Source of the DNA: Citrobacter youngae ATCC 29220
GTDB lineage: Bacteria > Pseudomonadota > Gammaproteobacteria > Enterobacterales > Enterobacteriaceae
Direction of reading: 5' to 3'
Assembly (NCBI RefSeq): GCF_000155975.1
Contig: NZ_GG730299.1
Span: forward strand, 1,584,734 to 1,648,733
DNA: 64,000 bases
Shown here piece by piece: positions 1 to 12,951 of this stretch. Every line of letters begins with the position of its first letter. Position 1 is the first letter of the stretch. The notes beneath the pieces were generated by a model. The model ran no database searches. It was given only the letters and a program-made list of their open reading frames with translations, and was not told the DNA's origin. The translations under genes and the position numbers were made by a program.

Positions 1-1062
1 CCGGTGGTGTTAAAACGCGGGTTTAACAACTTTATTGACCCACTCTCTCCTGACGAACTGGCTGGACTGGCAATGGAAAGCGAAGTCGACAGCCGACTCG
101 TCAGCCATCAGGACGGTAAATGGCAGGTTAGCCACGGTCCGTTCGAAAGCTATGACCATCTGGGCGAGAACAACTGGTCACTGCTGGTACAGGCGGTCAA
201 TCACTGGCATGAACCAACCGCCGCGCTGATGCGTCCGTTTCGCGAACTGCCGGACTGGCGTATCGACGATCTGATGATCTCCTTCTCCGTACCCGGCGGC
301 GGCGTTGGCCCGCATCTGGATCAGTACGATGTGTTTATTATTCAGGGAACCGGACGTCGCCGCTGGCGCGTGGGTGAAAAACTGCAGTTGAAGCAGCACT
401 GTCCTCATCCGGATCTGCTGCAGGTCGATCCGTTTGAAGCGATCATCGATGAAGAGCTGGAACCCGGCGATATCCTGTATATTCCGCCGGGATTCCCACA
501 CGAAGGCTACGCGCTGGAAAATGCGATGAACTATTCGGTGGGTTTCCGTGCGCCAAACACGCGTGAGCTTATCAGCGGATTTGCCGATTACGTTTTGCAG
601 CGTGAACTGGGCAGCACGTATTACAGCGATCCGGATCTGCCGCCCCGCGATCATCCGGCAGACGTCCTGCCCCAGGAAATGGATAAACTGCGCGAAATGA
701 TGCTGGGGTTGATTAATCAACCTGAACATTTCCAACAATGGTTTGGTGAGTTTATTTCTCAGTCTCGCCACGAGCTGGATATTGCCCCGCCGGAGCCACC
801 GTATCAGCCTGACGAAATCTACGACGCCCTGAAGCAGGGTGATGTCTTAGTGCGCCTGGGGGGATTGCGTGTATTGCGCATCGGCGACGATATCTACGCC
901 AATGGCGAGAAAATTGACTCGCCGCATCGTCCTGCTCTTGAAGCCCTCGCCAGCCATATCGTGCTGACGGCCGAGAATTTTGAGGATGCGCTGGAAGATC
1001 CATCCTTCCTTGCCACGCTTGCCGCGCTGGTGAATAGCGGATACTGGTTCTTCGAAGGGTAA
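1..1062 (+). CDS. roxA: 50S ribosomal protein L16 arginine hydroxylase, 5' partial
   Basis: This JmjC/cupin 2-oxoglutarate- and Fe(II)-dependent oxygenase (YcfD/RoxA) hydroxylates an arginine of ribosomal protein L16. The frame is open from base 1 (Pro-Val-Val-Leu-Lys), which by recall of the E. coli protein is about residue 21 of 373, so about 20 N-terminal residues lie outside the window; the ATG-like start at base 4 is not the real one. The metal-binding facial triad is visible as the HLD of GPHLDQYD and a distal His in PHEGYAL, and the double-stranded beta-helix is followed by the usual C-terminal winged-helix part. The protein ends in SGYWFFEG as in E. coli. It stands alone, followed by a REP element and convergent pepT. 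Confidence 0.95.
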   Translation, partial: PVVLKRGFNNFIDPLSPDELAGLAMESEVDSRLVSHQDGKWQVSHGPFESYDHLGENNWSLLVQAVNHWHEPTAALMRPFRELPDWRIDDLMISFSVPGGGVGPHLDQYDVFIIQGTGRRRWRVGEKLQLKQHCPHPDLLQVDPFEAIIDEELEPGDILYIPPGFPHEGYALENAMNYSVGFRAPNTRELISGFADYVLQRELGSTYYSDPDLPPRDHPADVLPQEMDKLREMMLGLINQPEHFQQWFGEFISQSRHELDIAPPEPPYQPDEIYDALKQGDVLVRLGGLRVLRIGDDIYANGEKIDSPHRPALEALASHIVLTAENFEDALEDPSFLATLAALVNSGYWFFEG

Positions 1063-1071
1063 TGCGAACTG

Positions 1072-1152
1072 TGCCTGATGCGACGCTACGCGTCTTATCA
1101 GGCCTACAGGGCTGAAATATTGTAGGCCGGATAAGCGAAGCGCCATCCGGCA
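1072..1152. repeat. REP/BIME palindromic element after roxA
   Basis: Two facing REP-type halves are visible: gcctgatgcgacgctacgcg with its tatcaggc arm, and taggccggataagcgaagcg with its atccggca arm. This is the classic intergenic REP sequence of E. coli, Salmonella and Citrobacter, here between the convergent roxA and pepT genes, where it can fold in the 3' end of either mRNA. Confidence 0.85.
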
Positions 1153-1164
1153 TCTGTCGATAAT

Positions 1165-2391
1165 TTACTGCGGCTTCGCGGTCAGTTCCGCAATCCGCAC
1201 AATCACCTGCACCGCTTTTTCCATCCCTTCCAGGGTTACAAATTCATGTTTACCATGATAGTTGTAGCCGCCGGTGAACAGATTCGGACACGGCAATCCC
1301 ATAAACGACAGCTGCGCGCCGTCGGTTCCGCCACGAATAGGCTTCAGCACCGGCTCAATATCACAATCGCGCATCGCCTTCTGGGCAATATCCAGTACGT
1401 GCGGATGCTCAATCACTTTTTCGCGCATATTGTAGTAGCTGTCTTCGATCACCAGTTCGATATAGCAGTCCGGGTGTAACCCTTTGCCAACCTTCTTGGC
1501 GATATCCATGATCTTGCGTTTACGCGCTTCAAACTGCTTGCGGTCAAAATCACGGATGATGTAGTGCATATCCGCCCGATCAACCGTCCCTTTCATGCTT
1601 GCCAGGTGATAAAAACCTTCATAGCCTTCCGTCGTTTCCGGGCTTTCATCGGCCGGAACCTCAGCGTGAATACGCGCAGCCAGCGACAGCGCATTCACCA
1701 TCACCCCTTTTGCGGTACCGGGATGCACATTGTTGCCAACAATTTTGATATTCACCGACGCGGCGTTGAAGTTTTCAAACTCCAGTTCCCCCACGCCACC
1801 GCCGTCAACGGTATAGGCCCACTGCGCATCAAATGCCGCAACGTCGAAATGCTTCGCCCCTTTGCCCACCTCTTCGTCCGGCGTAAAGGCCACGCGGATA
1901 TCGCCGTGCGGGATCTCTTTTTGGATCAGCACCGCCAGCGCGGTCATGATTTCCGCCACGCCCGCTTTATCATCGGCGCCCAGCAACGTTTTACCGTCTG
2001 TGGTAATCAGCGTCTGACCCAGGAGCTGATGCAGCACCGGGAACATCACTGGCGACAGAACTTCATCGCCAATGCCTAACGCGATATCGCCCCCGCGATA
2101 GTTTTCAACGATTTGCGGATTAACGTTTTTACCACTGAAATCCGGTGAGGTATCCACATGAGAAATAAAACCAATAGCGGGAATATTGCCAGCAACGTTA
2201 GCGGGCAACGTTGCCATCAGCGTACCCTTTTCGCTGAGTGAAATATTGACCAGCCCCATCTCTTCGAGCTGTTGTTTGAGCAGTTGTAATAACTTCCACT
2301 GTCCTTCGGTGCTGGGTACCTGCCGCACGCCCGATTTTGATTGGGTGTCCAGCGACACGTAGTGTAAAAAACGCTCAAGTAGTTTATCCAT
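1165..2391 (-). CDS. pepT: peptidase T (tripeptide aminopeptidase)
   Basis: PepT is a cytoplasmic M20-family dizinc aminopeptidase that removes N-terminal residues from tripeptides. The protein is 408 aa from MDKLLERF, the E. coli length; the open frame extends 15 codons further upstream, but the internal ATG has a GAGGGTG ribosome site. Metal-site motifs are visible: HVDTSPD near residue 78, LLGADDKAG near 140, and [11 protein letters not shown] near 173 carrying the catalytic Glu, then a late GKHEF metal His. It is transcribed divergently from potA. Anaerobic FNR control is known in Salmonella; only a weak half-site-like TTGAT lies upstream here, so I do not call an operator. Confidence 0.96.
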   Translation of the reverse strand: MDKLLERFLHYVSLDTQSKSGVRQVPSTEGQWKLLQLLKQQLEEMGLVNISLSEKGTLMATLPANVAGNIPAIGFISHVDTSPDFSGKNVNPQIVENYRGGDIALGIGDEVLSPVMFPVLHQLLGQTLITTDGKTLLGADDKAGVAEIMTALAVLIQKEIPHGDIRVAFTPDEEVGKGAKHFDVAAFDAQWAYTVDGGGVGELEFENFNAASVNIKIVGNNVHPGTAKGVMVNALSLAARIHAEVPADESPETTEGYEGFYHLASMKGTVDRADMHYIIRDFDRKQFEARKRKIMDIAKKVGKGLHPDCYIELVIEDSYYNMREKVIEHPHVLDIAQKAMRDCDIEPVLKPIRGGTDGAQLSFMGLPCPNLFTGGYNYHGKHEFVTLEGMEKAVQVIVRIAELTAKPQ

Positions 2392-2641
2392 GCAGTCACC
2401 CTCACTTTTTGTGACAACATTATCAATAAGCAACAAAAGACAAATATTGCGTCAGGTCACTTTTATCCCCGCAAGTGAGAATATTTCGCCATGACATCCC
2501 CTCTGACTATAGGGCTAAGTTAGTAATTCGCAACAAGGATTGGCGATTACCATGGTTTGCCGTAGAATAACGGCCCTCATTAAGAGTCATCAAGGTGGTT
2601 AACCACAAACCCCGCATCGGTCAGCCATCCGTTGCGTTTAC

Positions 2642-3778
2642 ATGGGACAGAGTAAAAAATTGAATAAACAACCGCGTCCGCTTTCTCCACTGGTGCAATT
2701 AGCGGGAATTCGCAAAAGTTTCGATGGTAAAGAGGTGATTTCCAGCCTGGATTTGACCATCAATAATGGCGAGTTTCTCACGCTGCTCGGCCCCTCTGGC
2801 TGCGGTAAAACAACCGTTCTTCGCCTGATTGCTGGCCTGGAAACGGTTGATTCCGGTCATATTATGTTGGACAACCAGGACATCACTCACGTTCCTGCTG
2901 AAAATCGCTACGTGAACACCGTCTTCCAAAGCTATGCGTTATTTCCCCACATGACCGTATTTGAAAATGTGGCCTTCGGTTTACGCATGCAGAAAACGCC
3001 AGCTGCTGATATTCCTCCTCGCGTTACCGAAGCCCTGCGCATGGTACAACTGGAAGAATTCGCCCAACGAAAACCGCATCAACTCTCCGGTGGACAGCAG
3101 CAGCGCGTGGCGATTGCCCGCGCGGTGGTTAACAAACCCCGCTTGCTCCTGTTGGATGAATCCCTTTCCGCGCTGGACTACAAACTGCGTAAGCAGATGC
3201 AGAATGAACTGAAAGCGCTGCAGCGTAAGCTTGGCATCACTTTTGTCTTTGTTACGCACGATCAGGAAGAAGCGCTGACCATGTCAGATCGTATCGTGGT
3301 GATGCGCGATGGCAAAATTGAGCAGGACGGTACGCCGCGCGAAATCTACGAAGAACCGAAAAATCTGTTTGTGGCCGGATTTATCGGCGAGATCAATATG
3401 TTTAACGCAACGGTCATTGAGCGCCTGGACGACCAGCGCGTTCGTGCTAACGTTGAAGGTCGCGAGTGCAATATTTACGTCAACTTCGCGGTGGCTCCAG
3501 GACAAAAACTGCACGTACTGTTGCGTCCGGAAGATCTGCGCGTTGATGAGATCAACGACGATAATCATATTGAAGGTCTTATCGGCTACGTACGTGAACG
3601 CAACTACAAAGGCATGACGCTGGAGTCGGTTGTGGAACTGGAAAATGGCAAGATGGTGATGGTCAGTGAATTCTTCAACGAAGACGACCCTGATTTTGAC
3701 CATTCGCTCGACCAGAAAATGGCGATTAACTGGGTAGAAAGCTGGGAGGTCGTACTGGCTGATGAAGAACACAAGTAA
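2642..3778 (+). CDS. potA: spermidine/putrescine ABC transporter ATPase
   Basis: PotA is the ATPase of the PotABCD polyamine importer and drives uptake from the inner-membrane cytoplasmic face. The 378 residues match the family length. The Walker A motif GPSGCGKTT lies near residue 50, the signature LSGGQQQR near 145, Walker B LLLLDES near 165 and the switch His in FVTHD near 200. The C-terminal third is the TOBE/regulatory domain typical of spermidine and maltose importer ATPases. It is first in the operon potA-potB-potC-potD, with potB starting inside its 3' end. The roughly 250-bp divergent region with pepT must carry the promoter. Confidence 0.97.
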   Translation: MGQSKKLNKQPRPLSPLVQLAGIRKSFDGKEVISSLDLTINNGEFLTLLGPSGCGKTTVLRLIAGLETVDSGHIMLDNQDITHVPAENRYVNTVFQSYALFPHMTVFENVAFGLRMQKTPAADIPPRVTEALRMVQLEEFAQRKPHQLSGGQQQRVAIARAVVNKPRLLLLDESLSALDYKLRKQMQNELKALQRKLGITFVFVTHDQEEALTMSDRIVVMRDGKIEQDGTPREIYEEPKNLFVAGFIGEINMFNATVIERLDDQRVRANVEGRECNIYVNFAVAPGQKLHVLLRPEDLRVDEINDDNHIEGLIGYVRERNYKGMTLESVVELENGKMVMVSEFFNEDDPDFDHSLDQKMAINWVESWEVVLADEEHK

Positions 3779-4619
3779 ATTCCAGAGTGTGGTGATCGTC
3801 ACCATTGTCGGTTGGCTTGTGTTGTTTGTCTTTCTGCCCAACCTGATGATCATCGGCACCAGCTTTTTGACCCGTGATGACGCTAATTTCGTCAAAATGG
3901 TCTTTACGCTGGAAAACTATGCCCGCCTGCTGGATCCGCTCTATTTTGAGGTGCTGGTTCACTCCCTCAATATGGCGTTGATTGCCACGCTCGCCTGTCT
4001 GGTACTCGGCTATCCGTTCGCCTGGTTTTTGGTGAAACTGCCGGAAAAAGTGCGCCCGCTGCTGCTGTTCCTGCTGATTGTTCCGTTCTGGACCAACTCG
4101 CTTATTCGCATTTACGGACTCAAAATTTTCCTCAGTACCAAGGGCTATCTCAACGAGTTTCTGTTGTGGCTCGGCGTTATCGACACCCCCATTCGCATCA
4201 TGTTCACCCCCAGCGCGGTGATTATCGGCCTGGTGTACATCCTGCTACCGTTTATGGTGATGCCGCTCTACTCCAGCATTGAGAAGCTCGATAAACCGCT
4301 ACTGGAAGCCGCGCGTGATTTGGGCGCCAGCAAACTTCAGACCTTTACCCGCATCATTATTCCGCTGACGATGCCGGGAATTATCGCCGGATGTCTGCTG
4401 GTTATGCTCCCGGCAATGGGGCTGTTTTACGTTTCCGATTTAATGGGCGGCGCGAAAAACCTGCTCATCGGTAACGTGATTAAAGTGCAGTTCCTGAACA
4501 TTCGCGACTGGCCGTTTGGCGCCGCCACCAGCATAACGCTGACTATCGTGATGGGGCTGATGCTGCTGGTCTACTGGCGCGCCTCCCGCCTGCTGAATAA
4601 GAGGGTAGAACTCGAATGA
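3762..4619 (+). CDS. potB: spermidine/putrescine ABC transporter permease PotB
   Basis: PotB is one of two inner-membrane permease subunits of the polyamine importer. It has six hydrophobic segments and the EAA loop ([16 protein letters not shown], about residues 182-197) that contacts PotA. The start at 3762 overlaps potA by 17 bases and has GGGAGG upstream; the E. coli entry I recall begins at a residue corresponding to GTG 3792, so the first ten residues ([10 protein letters not shown]) are uncertain. It overlaps potC by an ATGA, indicating translational coupling. Confidence 0.95.
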   Translation: MKNTSKFQSVVIVTIVGWLVLFVFLPNLMIIGTSFLTRDDANFVKMVFTLENYARLLDPLYFEVLVHSLNMALIATLACLVLGYPFAWFLVKLPEKVRPLLLFLLIVPFWTNSLIRIYGLKIFLSTKGYLNEFLLWLGVIDTPIRIMFTPSAVIIGLVYILLPFMVMPLYSSIEKLDKPLLEAARDLGASKLQTFTRIIIPLTMPGIIAGCLLVMLPAMGLFYVSDLMGGAKNLLIGNVIKVQFLNIRDWPFGAATSITLTIVMGLMLLVYWRASRLLNKRVELE

Positions 4620-5395
4620 TCGGTCGACTGCTTCGCGGCGGTTTTATGACCGCTATCTACGCGTATCTGTACATTCCAATCATTATTTTGATTGTGAACT
4701 CCTTTAACAGCTCGCGCTTTGGCATCAACTGGCAAGGTTTTACGACCAAGTGGTACGGTCTGCTGGTGAACAACGACAGCCTGCTGCAGGCGGCGCAGCA
4801 CTCGCTGACCATGGCGGTGCTCTCCGCCACGTTCGCCACGCTGATCGGTTCACTTACTGCGGTCGCGCTTTATCGCTACCGTTTTCGCGGTAAACCTTTC
4901 GTCAGCGGCATGTTATTCGTGGTGATGATGTCGCCCGATATCGTAATGGCGATTTCACTGCTGGTGTTGTTCATGCTGATTGGCATTCAGCTCGGCTTCT
5001 GGTCGCTGCTGTTTTCGCATATTACCTTCTGCCTACCTTTCGTGGTGGTGACGGTCTACTCACGGCTGAAAGGTTTTGATGTGCGAATGCTGGAAGCCGC
5101 AAAAGATTTGGGTGCCAGCGAAGTAACTATCCTGCGCAAGATCATTCTGCCGCTGGCAATGCCTGCGGTGGCGGCTGGCTGGTTGCTAAGCTTTACGCTG
5201 TCGATGGATGACGTCGTCGTTTCATCCTTCGTCACCGGACCGGGTTATGAAATTTTGCCACTAAAAATCTACTCAATGGTTAAAGTCGGCGTATCACCGG
5301 AGGTGAACGCGCTGGCGACCATTTTGTTGGTTCTGTCGCTGGTTATGGTGATCGCCAGCCAGCTTATTGCACGTGATAAAACCAAGGGCCGCTAA
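4616..5395 (+). CDS. potC: spermidine/putrescine ABC transporter permease PotC
   Basis: PotC is the second permease of the PotABCD importer. It is 259 aa with six predicted membrane helices and an EAA motif (MLEAAKDLGASEVTIL, about residues 158-173). The start overlaps the potB stop (ATGA). The E. coli protein as I recall it is about five residues longer; here it ends in DKTKGR. potD follows after 24 bases with a good AGGGG ribosome site. Confidence 0.95.
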   Translation: MIGRLLRGGFMTAIYAYLYIPIIILIVNSFNSSRFGINWQGFTTKWYGLLVNNDSLLQAAQHSLTMAVLSATFATLIGSLTAVALYRYRFRGKPFVSGMLFVVMMSPDIVMAISLLVLFMLIGIQLGFWSLLFSHITFCLPFVVVTVYSRLKGFDVRMLEAAKDLGASEVTILRKIILPLAMPAVAAGWLLSFTLSMDDVVVSSFVTGPGYEILPLKIYSMVKVGVSPEVNALATILLVLSLVMVIASQLIARDKTKGR

Positions 5396-5419
5396 GGCCC
5401 TTAATTCAGGGGACGTTAA

Positions 5420-6469
5420 ATGATGAAAAAATGGTCACGCCACCTGCTCGCGGCGGGTGCTCTGGCACTGGGCATGAGCGCCGCTCACGCGAATGACAAC
5501 AACACGCTCTATTTCTATAACTGGACCGAGTACGTGCCGCCCGGACTGCTGGAGCAGTTCACCAAAGAGACCGGCATTAAGGTTATCTATTCGACCTACG
5601 AGTCGAATGAAACCATGTACGCCAAGCTCAAAACCTACAAAGACGGTGCGTACGATCTGGTGGTTCCTTCTACCTATTACGTCGACAAAATGCGTAAAGA
5701 AGGCATGATCCAGAAGATCGACAAGTCGACGTTGACCAACTTCCACAACCTCGATCCGGAAATGCTCAACAAGCCGTTCGACCCGAACAATGACTACTCC
5801 ATCCCGTATATCTGGGGCGCGACGGCCATTGGCGTCAACAGCGATGCCATCGACCCGAAAACCGTCACCAGTTGGGCCGACCTGTGGAAACCGGAGTACA
5901 AAGGCAGCCTGTTGTTAACCGACGACGCGCGTGAAGTCTTCCAGATGGCGCTGCGCAAGCTGGGATACTCCGGCAACACCACCAATCCTAAAGAGATTGA
6001 AGCAGCCTATAACGAGCTGAAGAAGCTAATGCCTAACGTCGCGGCGTTTAACTCCGATAACCCGGCCAATCCGTATATGGAAGGCGAAGTCAATCTGGGG
6101 ATGGTGTGGAACGGCTCTGCGTACGTCGCGCGCCAGGCGGGGACGCCGCTGGAAGTGGTGTGGCCGAAAGAAGGCGGCATTTTCTGGATGGACAGCCTGT
6201 CTATTCCGGCTAACGCGAAAAACAAAGAAGGCGCGCTGAAGCTGATTAACTTCCTGCTGCGCCCGGACGTAGCGAAAGAAGTTGCGGAAACCATCGGCTA
6301 CCCGACGCCAAACCTGGCGGCGCGTAAGCTGCTGAGCCCGGAAGTGGCGAACGATAAAACGCTCTACCCTGATGCTGAAACAATCAATAAAGGGGAATGG
6401 CAAAACGACGTCGGCTCCGCCAGCGCTATCTACGAAGAGTATTATCAGAAGCTGAAAGCAGGACGCTAA
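5420..6469 (+). CDS. potD: spermidine/putrescine-binding periplasmic protein
   Basis: PotD is the periplasmic polyamine receptor that delivers spermidine, and less well putrescine, to PotBC. It has a cleavable signal peptide (KKWSRHLLAAGALALGMSA, then AHA) and the extracellular solute-binding fold. Residues expected in the polyamine pocket are present, such as YNWTEYVP early in the mature protein and the WNGSA and FWMDS segments late. A second start three bases downstream (MKKWSRH) gives the E. coli length of 348. It ends the pot operon and is followed by a REP element. Confidence 0.96.
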   Translation: MMKKWSRHLLAAGALALGMSAAHANDNNTLYFYNWTEYVPPGLLEQFTKETGIKVIYSTYESNETMYAKLKTYKDGAYDLVVPSTYYVDKMRKEGMIQKIDKSTLTNFHNLDPEMLNKPFDPNNDYSIPYIWGATAIGVNSDAIDPKTVTSWADLWKPEYKGSLLLTDDAREVFQMALRKLGYSGNTTNPKEIEAAYNELKKLMPNVAAFNSDNPANPYMEGEVNLGMVWNGSAYVARQAGTPLEVVWPKEGGIFWMDSLSIPANAKNKEGALKLINFLLRPDVAKEVAETIGYPTPNLAARKLLSPEVANDKTLYPDAETINKGEWQNDVGSASAIYEEYYQKLKAGR

Positions 6470-6485
6470 TTCAGCGTTGTATGGA

Positions 6486-6563
6486 ATGCCCGATGGCGCT
6501 GCGCTTATCGGGCCTACATCAATGCGAACCGTAGGCCGGATAAGGCATTCGCCGCCATCCGGC
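6486..6563. repeat. REP/BIME palindromic element after potD
   Basis: Paired REP halves are present: atgcccgatggcgctgcgct with tatcgggcctac, and gtaggccggataaggcattc with gccatccggc. The element sits between the convergent potD and cobB ends and probably stabilises or terminates both transcripts. Confidence 0.85.
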
Positions 6564-6570
6564 TAAAAAA

Positions 6571-7392
6571 TCACAGTCCTTTCAATAACTTCTCAACAAA
6601 CTCAGGCACCACCTGGCTTGCCGGTCCGTAATACTTCTCTTCGAATTCACTGCCTACCTGGCTCGGTTCGAGATTTAACTCTACCGTATGCGCGCCATGC
6701 AGCCGCGCTTCATGCACAAAACCCGCGGCCGGGTAAACATGGCCCGATGTGCCAATGGCAATAAACACATCCGCCATTGCCAGCGCCATATAAATTTCAT
6801 CCATTCCCAGCGGCATTTCACCAAACCACACGACGTGCGGTCGCAGGGGGGCCGGGAACTGGCAGCAATGGCATTTGTCTTCCCGCGTCACATCGCCCGT
6901 CCACTCCAGAATCTGTCCGCTTTGCGCACAGCGAACCTTGAGCAGTTCACCGTGCATATGGATTATGTTCTGGCTGCCCGCGCGTTCATGCAGGTTATCA
7001 ATATTTTGTGTCACCAGTAAAAATCGGTCGCCCAGCTCGGCTTCGAGCTTCGCCAGCGCGATATGCGCCGCATTAGGCTGGATTTCTGGTTGCTGCAGTT
7101 GACGGCGACGGGCGTTATAAAACGACTGAACCAGTTCCGGGTTACGACTAAACCCTTCCGGGGTCGCAACGTCTTCGACCCGATGTTCTTCCCAGAGACC
7201 ATCCGCCGCGCGGAAGGTTCGAATACCTGACTCGGCGGAAATCCCCGCTCCCGTCAGTACCAGCACTCTTGGTTTTTCCATCAATTCAGGCACCACTCTG
7301 TCTCTGAAAAAGATTCGTTGACGCAGGCGATCGCGCAAATGGCGTTTATTTTTACGAAAGCGGCTTAACCGATGACCCCGACGCGACAGCAT
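6571..7392 (-). CDS. cobB: NAD-dependent protein deacylase CobB (sirtuin)
   Basis: CobB is the bacterial sirtuin that removes acetyl and succinyl groups from lysines, for example on acetyl-CoA synthetase, using NAD. The NAD motif [16 protein letters not shown] is near residues 46-61, [12 protein letters not shown] near 127 holds the catalytic-site Asn/Asp, and the catalytic His lies in IHMHGEL. The zinc Cys pair in the KCHCC segment is visible; another zinc Cys lies in KVRCAQ. The basic N-terminal extension ([14 protein letters not shown]) matches the long form. At 273 aa it is six residues shorter at the C terminus than the 279 aa E. coli protein I recall. nagK lies just upstream on the same strand. 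Confidence 0.95.
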   Translation of the reverse strand: MLSRRGHRLSRFRKNKRHLRDRLRQRIFFRDRVVPELMEKPRVLVLTGAGISAESGIRTFRAADGLWEEHRVEDVATPEGFSRNPELVQSFYNARRRQLQQPEIQPNAAHIALAKLEAELGDRFLLVTQNIDNLHERAGSQNIIHMHGELLKVRCAQSGQILEWTGDVTREDKCHCCQFPAPLRPHVVWFGEMPLGMDEIYMALAMADVFIAIGTSGHVYPAAGFVHEARLHGAHTVELNLEPSQVGSEFEEKYYGPASQVVPEFVEKLLKGL

Positions 7393-7407
7393 AACAACCT
7401 CTTTGTA

Positions 7408-8319
7408 TTAATCGGTAAGATGTAAGAAAGCGGCCCCGCGCATCCCACCCGCATCACCGTGCCGTGCCTGCTCAATACGCGGCACTCGTGCAACCGGCAG
7501 CAAATGACGTGGCAACCTGTCCGCCAGTTGCGTCGTAATAGCGGAAAAATTCGACAAACCACCGCCAATCACCACTAAATCAGGATCAACAATGGTCAGG
7601 ATATTCCCTAAACAAACAGCCAGCAAATCCAGATAGCGTTCAACATGCGCGCGCGCTTGCTCATCCCCCTGCTCCCACAGCGCGATAATTTCCCGCGCAT
7701 CCAGCGGTTGATGGTAGTAATGCTGATACAACCATGCAAATCCACCGCCGGAGAGATAGCTTTCAATACATCCCAGTTGGCCGCATCCGCAGCGGCGCAG
7801 CGGGAAATCAAATCCCATTAGCGTCAGCGCATCGACAGGTAAACGAATATGACCAAACTCGCCGGTGATATAGCTGCGTCCGGTGATGGATTTACCGTTC
7901 AGCACCAGGCCGCCGCCGACGCCCGTACCGAGGATTAACCCCATCACCAGCGGATACTGAGTGAATTCGTCGTCCCAGGCTTCAGAAAGGGCAAAACAGT
8001 TTGCATCGTTGTCCAGACGAACATCGCGGTCAAGGCGGGCGCTGAGATCGGCACGGAGCGGTTTACCGCTGGCGGCAGGTACGTTTGCCGCATACAGCGT
8101 GCCGTCTTCTGTTTCCGGCATGCCAGGAATGCCAATGCCCACCGAACCTTTAACGCCGAACCGCTGGTCTGCTTCCGTTACCAGATTGCAGACCGCATCA
8201 AGGAAAGCGTCATAGCTGTCGCGAGGCGTAGGGACGCGTGTTTCCCATTGCAAACGACGATGATTATCGAAGACGCCTAACGCAATTTTTGTCCCGCCAA
8301 TGTCAAATCCGTAATACAT
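7408..8319 (-). CDS. nagK: N-acetyl-D-glucosamine kinase
   Basis: NagK phosphorylates N-acetylglucosamine recovered from peptidoglycan turnover to GlcNAc-6-phosphate. The ROK-family start [15 protein letters not shown] (ATP phosphate loop) fixes the beginning at 8319; the frame continues 27 codons upstream without a plausible coding signal. The ROK zinc motif is seen as [12 protein letters not shown], and GEFGHIRL carries the family His. Length 303 aa equals E. coli. It follows lolE on the same strand and precedes cobB. Confidence 0.96.
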   Translation of the reverse strand: MYYGFDIGGTKIALGVFDNHRRLQWETRVPTPRDSYDAFLDAVCNLVTEADQRFGVKGSVGIGIPGMPETEDGTLYAANVPAASGKPLRADLSARLDRDVRLDNDANCFALSEAWDDEFTQYPLVMGLILGTGVGGGLVLNGKSITGRSYITGEFGHIRLPVDALTLMGFDFPLRRCGCGQLGCIESYLSGGGFAWLYQHYYHQPLDAREIIALWEQGDEQARAHVERYLDLLAVCLGNILTIVDPDLVVIGGGLSNFSAITTQLADRLPRHLLPVARVPRIEQARHGDAGGMRGAAFLHLTD

Positions 8320-8368
8320 CACCGCTCCTTGATGCAGCATGAATGCCTTAGTGTATAGAGTGTTATTG

Positions 8369-11648
<3,280 letters not shown>

Positions 11649-11768
11649 TCAGTCCCGGTCTCTGATCTTTATCCTAAAAAAACAAAATGCAGACAGTTAC
11701 GCATTACAGCGCACGGCGGGTTGCGCAGGATGGCAGGCTATAGCAAACAATATGGGTACGCAGTCTCG

Positions 11769-12833
11769 ATGAATAAAAAAGAACTATGGATTAATCAAAT
11801 CAAAGGGTTATGTATTTGCCTGGTGGTAATTTACCACTCAGTCATTACGTTTTACCCGCACCTCACTACCTTTCAGCACCCGCTTTCACAGACGTTGAGC
11901 AAATGCTGGATCTATCTCAATCTCTATCTGGCACCCTTTCGCATGCCGGTGTTTTTCTTTATTTCGGGCTATTTGATCCGCCGCTACATTGATAGCGTTC
12001 CCTGGACAACCTGCGTGAATAAACGGATCTGGAGTATTGCCTGGGTGCTGGTGCTATGGGGCGTCGTGCAATGGCTGGCGTTAGTCGCGCTCAATAACTG
12101 GCTGGCGCCACAGCGCGATCTTAGCCATGCCGCTAACGCCGCCTATGCTGGTTCAATCACTGGCTTTACCCACGGAATGCTGACCGCCAGCACCAGCTTG
12201 TGGTATCTGTACGCGCTAATTGTCTATTTTGTGCTGTGTAAGATTTTCAACCACTGGGCATTGCCGATGTTGGCGCTGTTTGTCGTGCTAAGCGTGGCAA
12301 TCAATTTTGTCCCTACGCCGTGGTGGGGAATGAACAGCGTGATGCGTAATCTGCCCTGGTACAGCCTCGGCGCCTGGTTTGGCGCAACGCTGATGGTATG
12401 GATAAAAGAGGTGCCCCTGCGCCGCCATACGCTCGTTTTTATGGTTAGCGTAGTCGCCGCCGTGGTCGCGTGGCTGGCAAATATTTCACTACTGCTTTCC
12501 CTTCTGTCCATTGTGCTGATCATGAAGCTGTTTTATCAGTTCGAGCAACGCTTTGGCATGCGCGCGTCCAGCCCGTTAAGCGTGATTGGCGCCAATACCA
12601 TCGCCATCTACACCACGCACCGAATTCTGGTTGAGCTATTTAGCTTAACGCTCATCCCCAGAATTAATCATGCCGCCTGGCCTGCCTACGCGGAGCTGGC
12701 CCTGCTGCTGGTGTATCCCTTCGCCTGCCTGCTGTTGTGCACCCTGTTTGGCTTGCTGGTGCGCAAAATTTCGCAAAAAACCGTTGCCGACCTGCTCTTT
12801 TCGCCCCCCTCTTTATCGACGGCCTCGCGCTAA
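11769..12833 (+). CDS. ycfT: inner-membrane acyltransferase-3 family protein YcfT
   Basis: YcfT is a multi-span inner-membrane protein of the acyltransferase 3 family, whose members O-acylate surface glycans; its own substrate is not known. The start MNKKELWINQIKGL is chosen because it aligns with E. coli YcfT, giving 354 aa; the frame stays open 45 codons upstream. Family features are the early GLCICLVVIYHS with the active-site-like His, the R-x10-H-like FRMPVFFFISGYL region and about ten hydrophobic helices. It is divergent from lolC and upstream of mfd. Confidence 0.9.
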   Translation: MNKKELWINQIKGLCICLVVIYHSVITFYPHLTTFQHPLSQTLSKCWIYLNLYLAPFRMPVFFFISGYLIRRYIDSVPWTTCVNKRIWSIAWVLVLWGVVQWLALVALNNWLAPQRDLSHAANAAYAGSITGFTHGMLTASTSLWYLYALIVYFVLCKIFNHWALPMLALFVVLSVAINFVPTPWWGMNSVMRNLPWYSLGAWFGATLMVWIKEVPLRRHTLVFMVSVVAAVVAWLANISLLLSLLSIVLIMKLFYQFEQRFGMRASSPLSVIGANTIAIYTTHRILVELFSLTLIPRINHAAWPAYAELALLLVYPFACLLLCTLFGLLVRKISQKTVADLLFSPPSLSTASR

Positions 12834-12951
12834 TCCCGACTCGCTTTTTGCCCCCATTAGGGGGCGAATCAATTTGCTTATGAGAAACGATCACGGATAA
12901 TAAAGAACATTGCTTATCAGATGTATATCTAAACGAGATCCTGACAACCGA

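Noticed and set aside
2392..2440. Possible FNR site before pepT (TTGAT-like half)
   Set aside because: The second half (TTGTC instead of ATCAA) does not match well enough.
12849..12866. Hairpin gccccc/gggggc between ycfT and mfd
   Set aside because: It has no T tract in either direction and a short stem, so I do not call a terminator.
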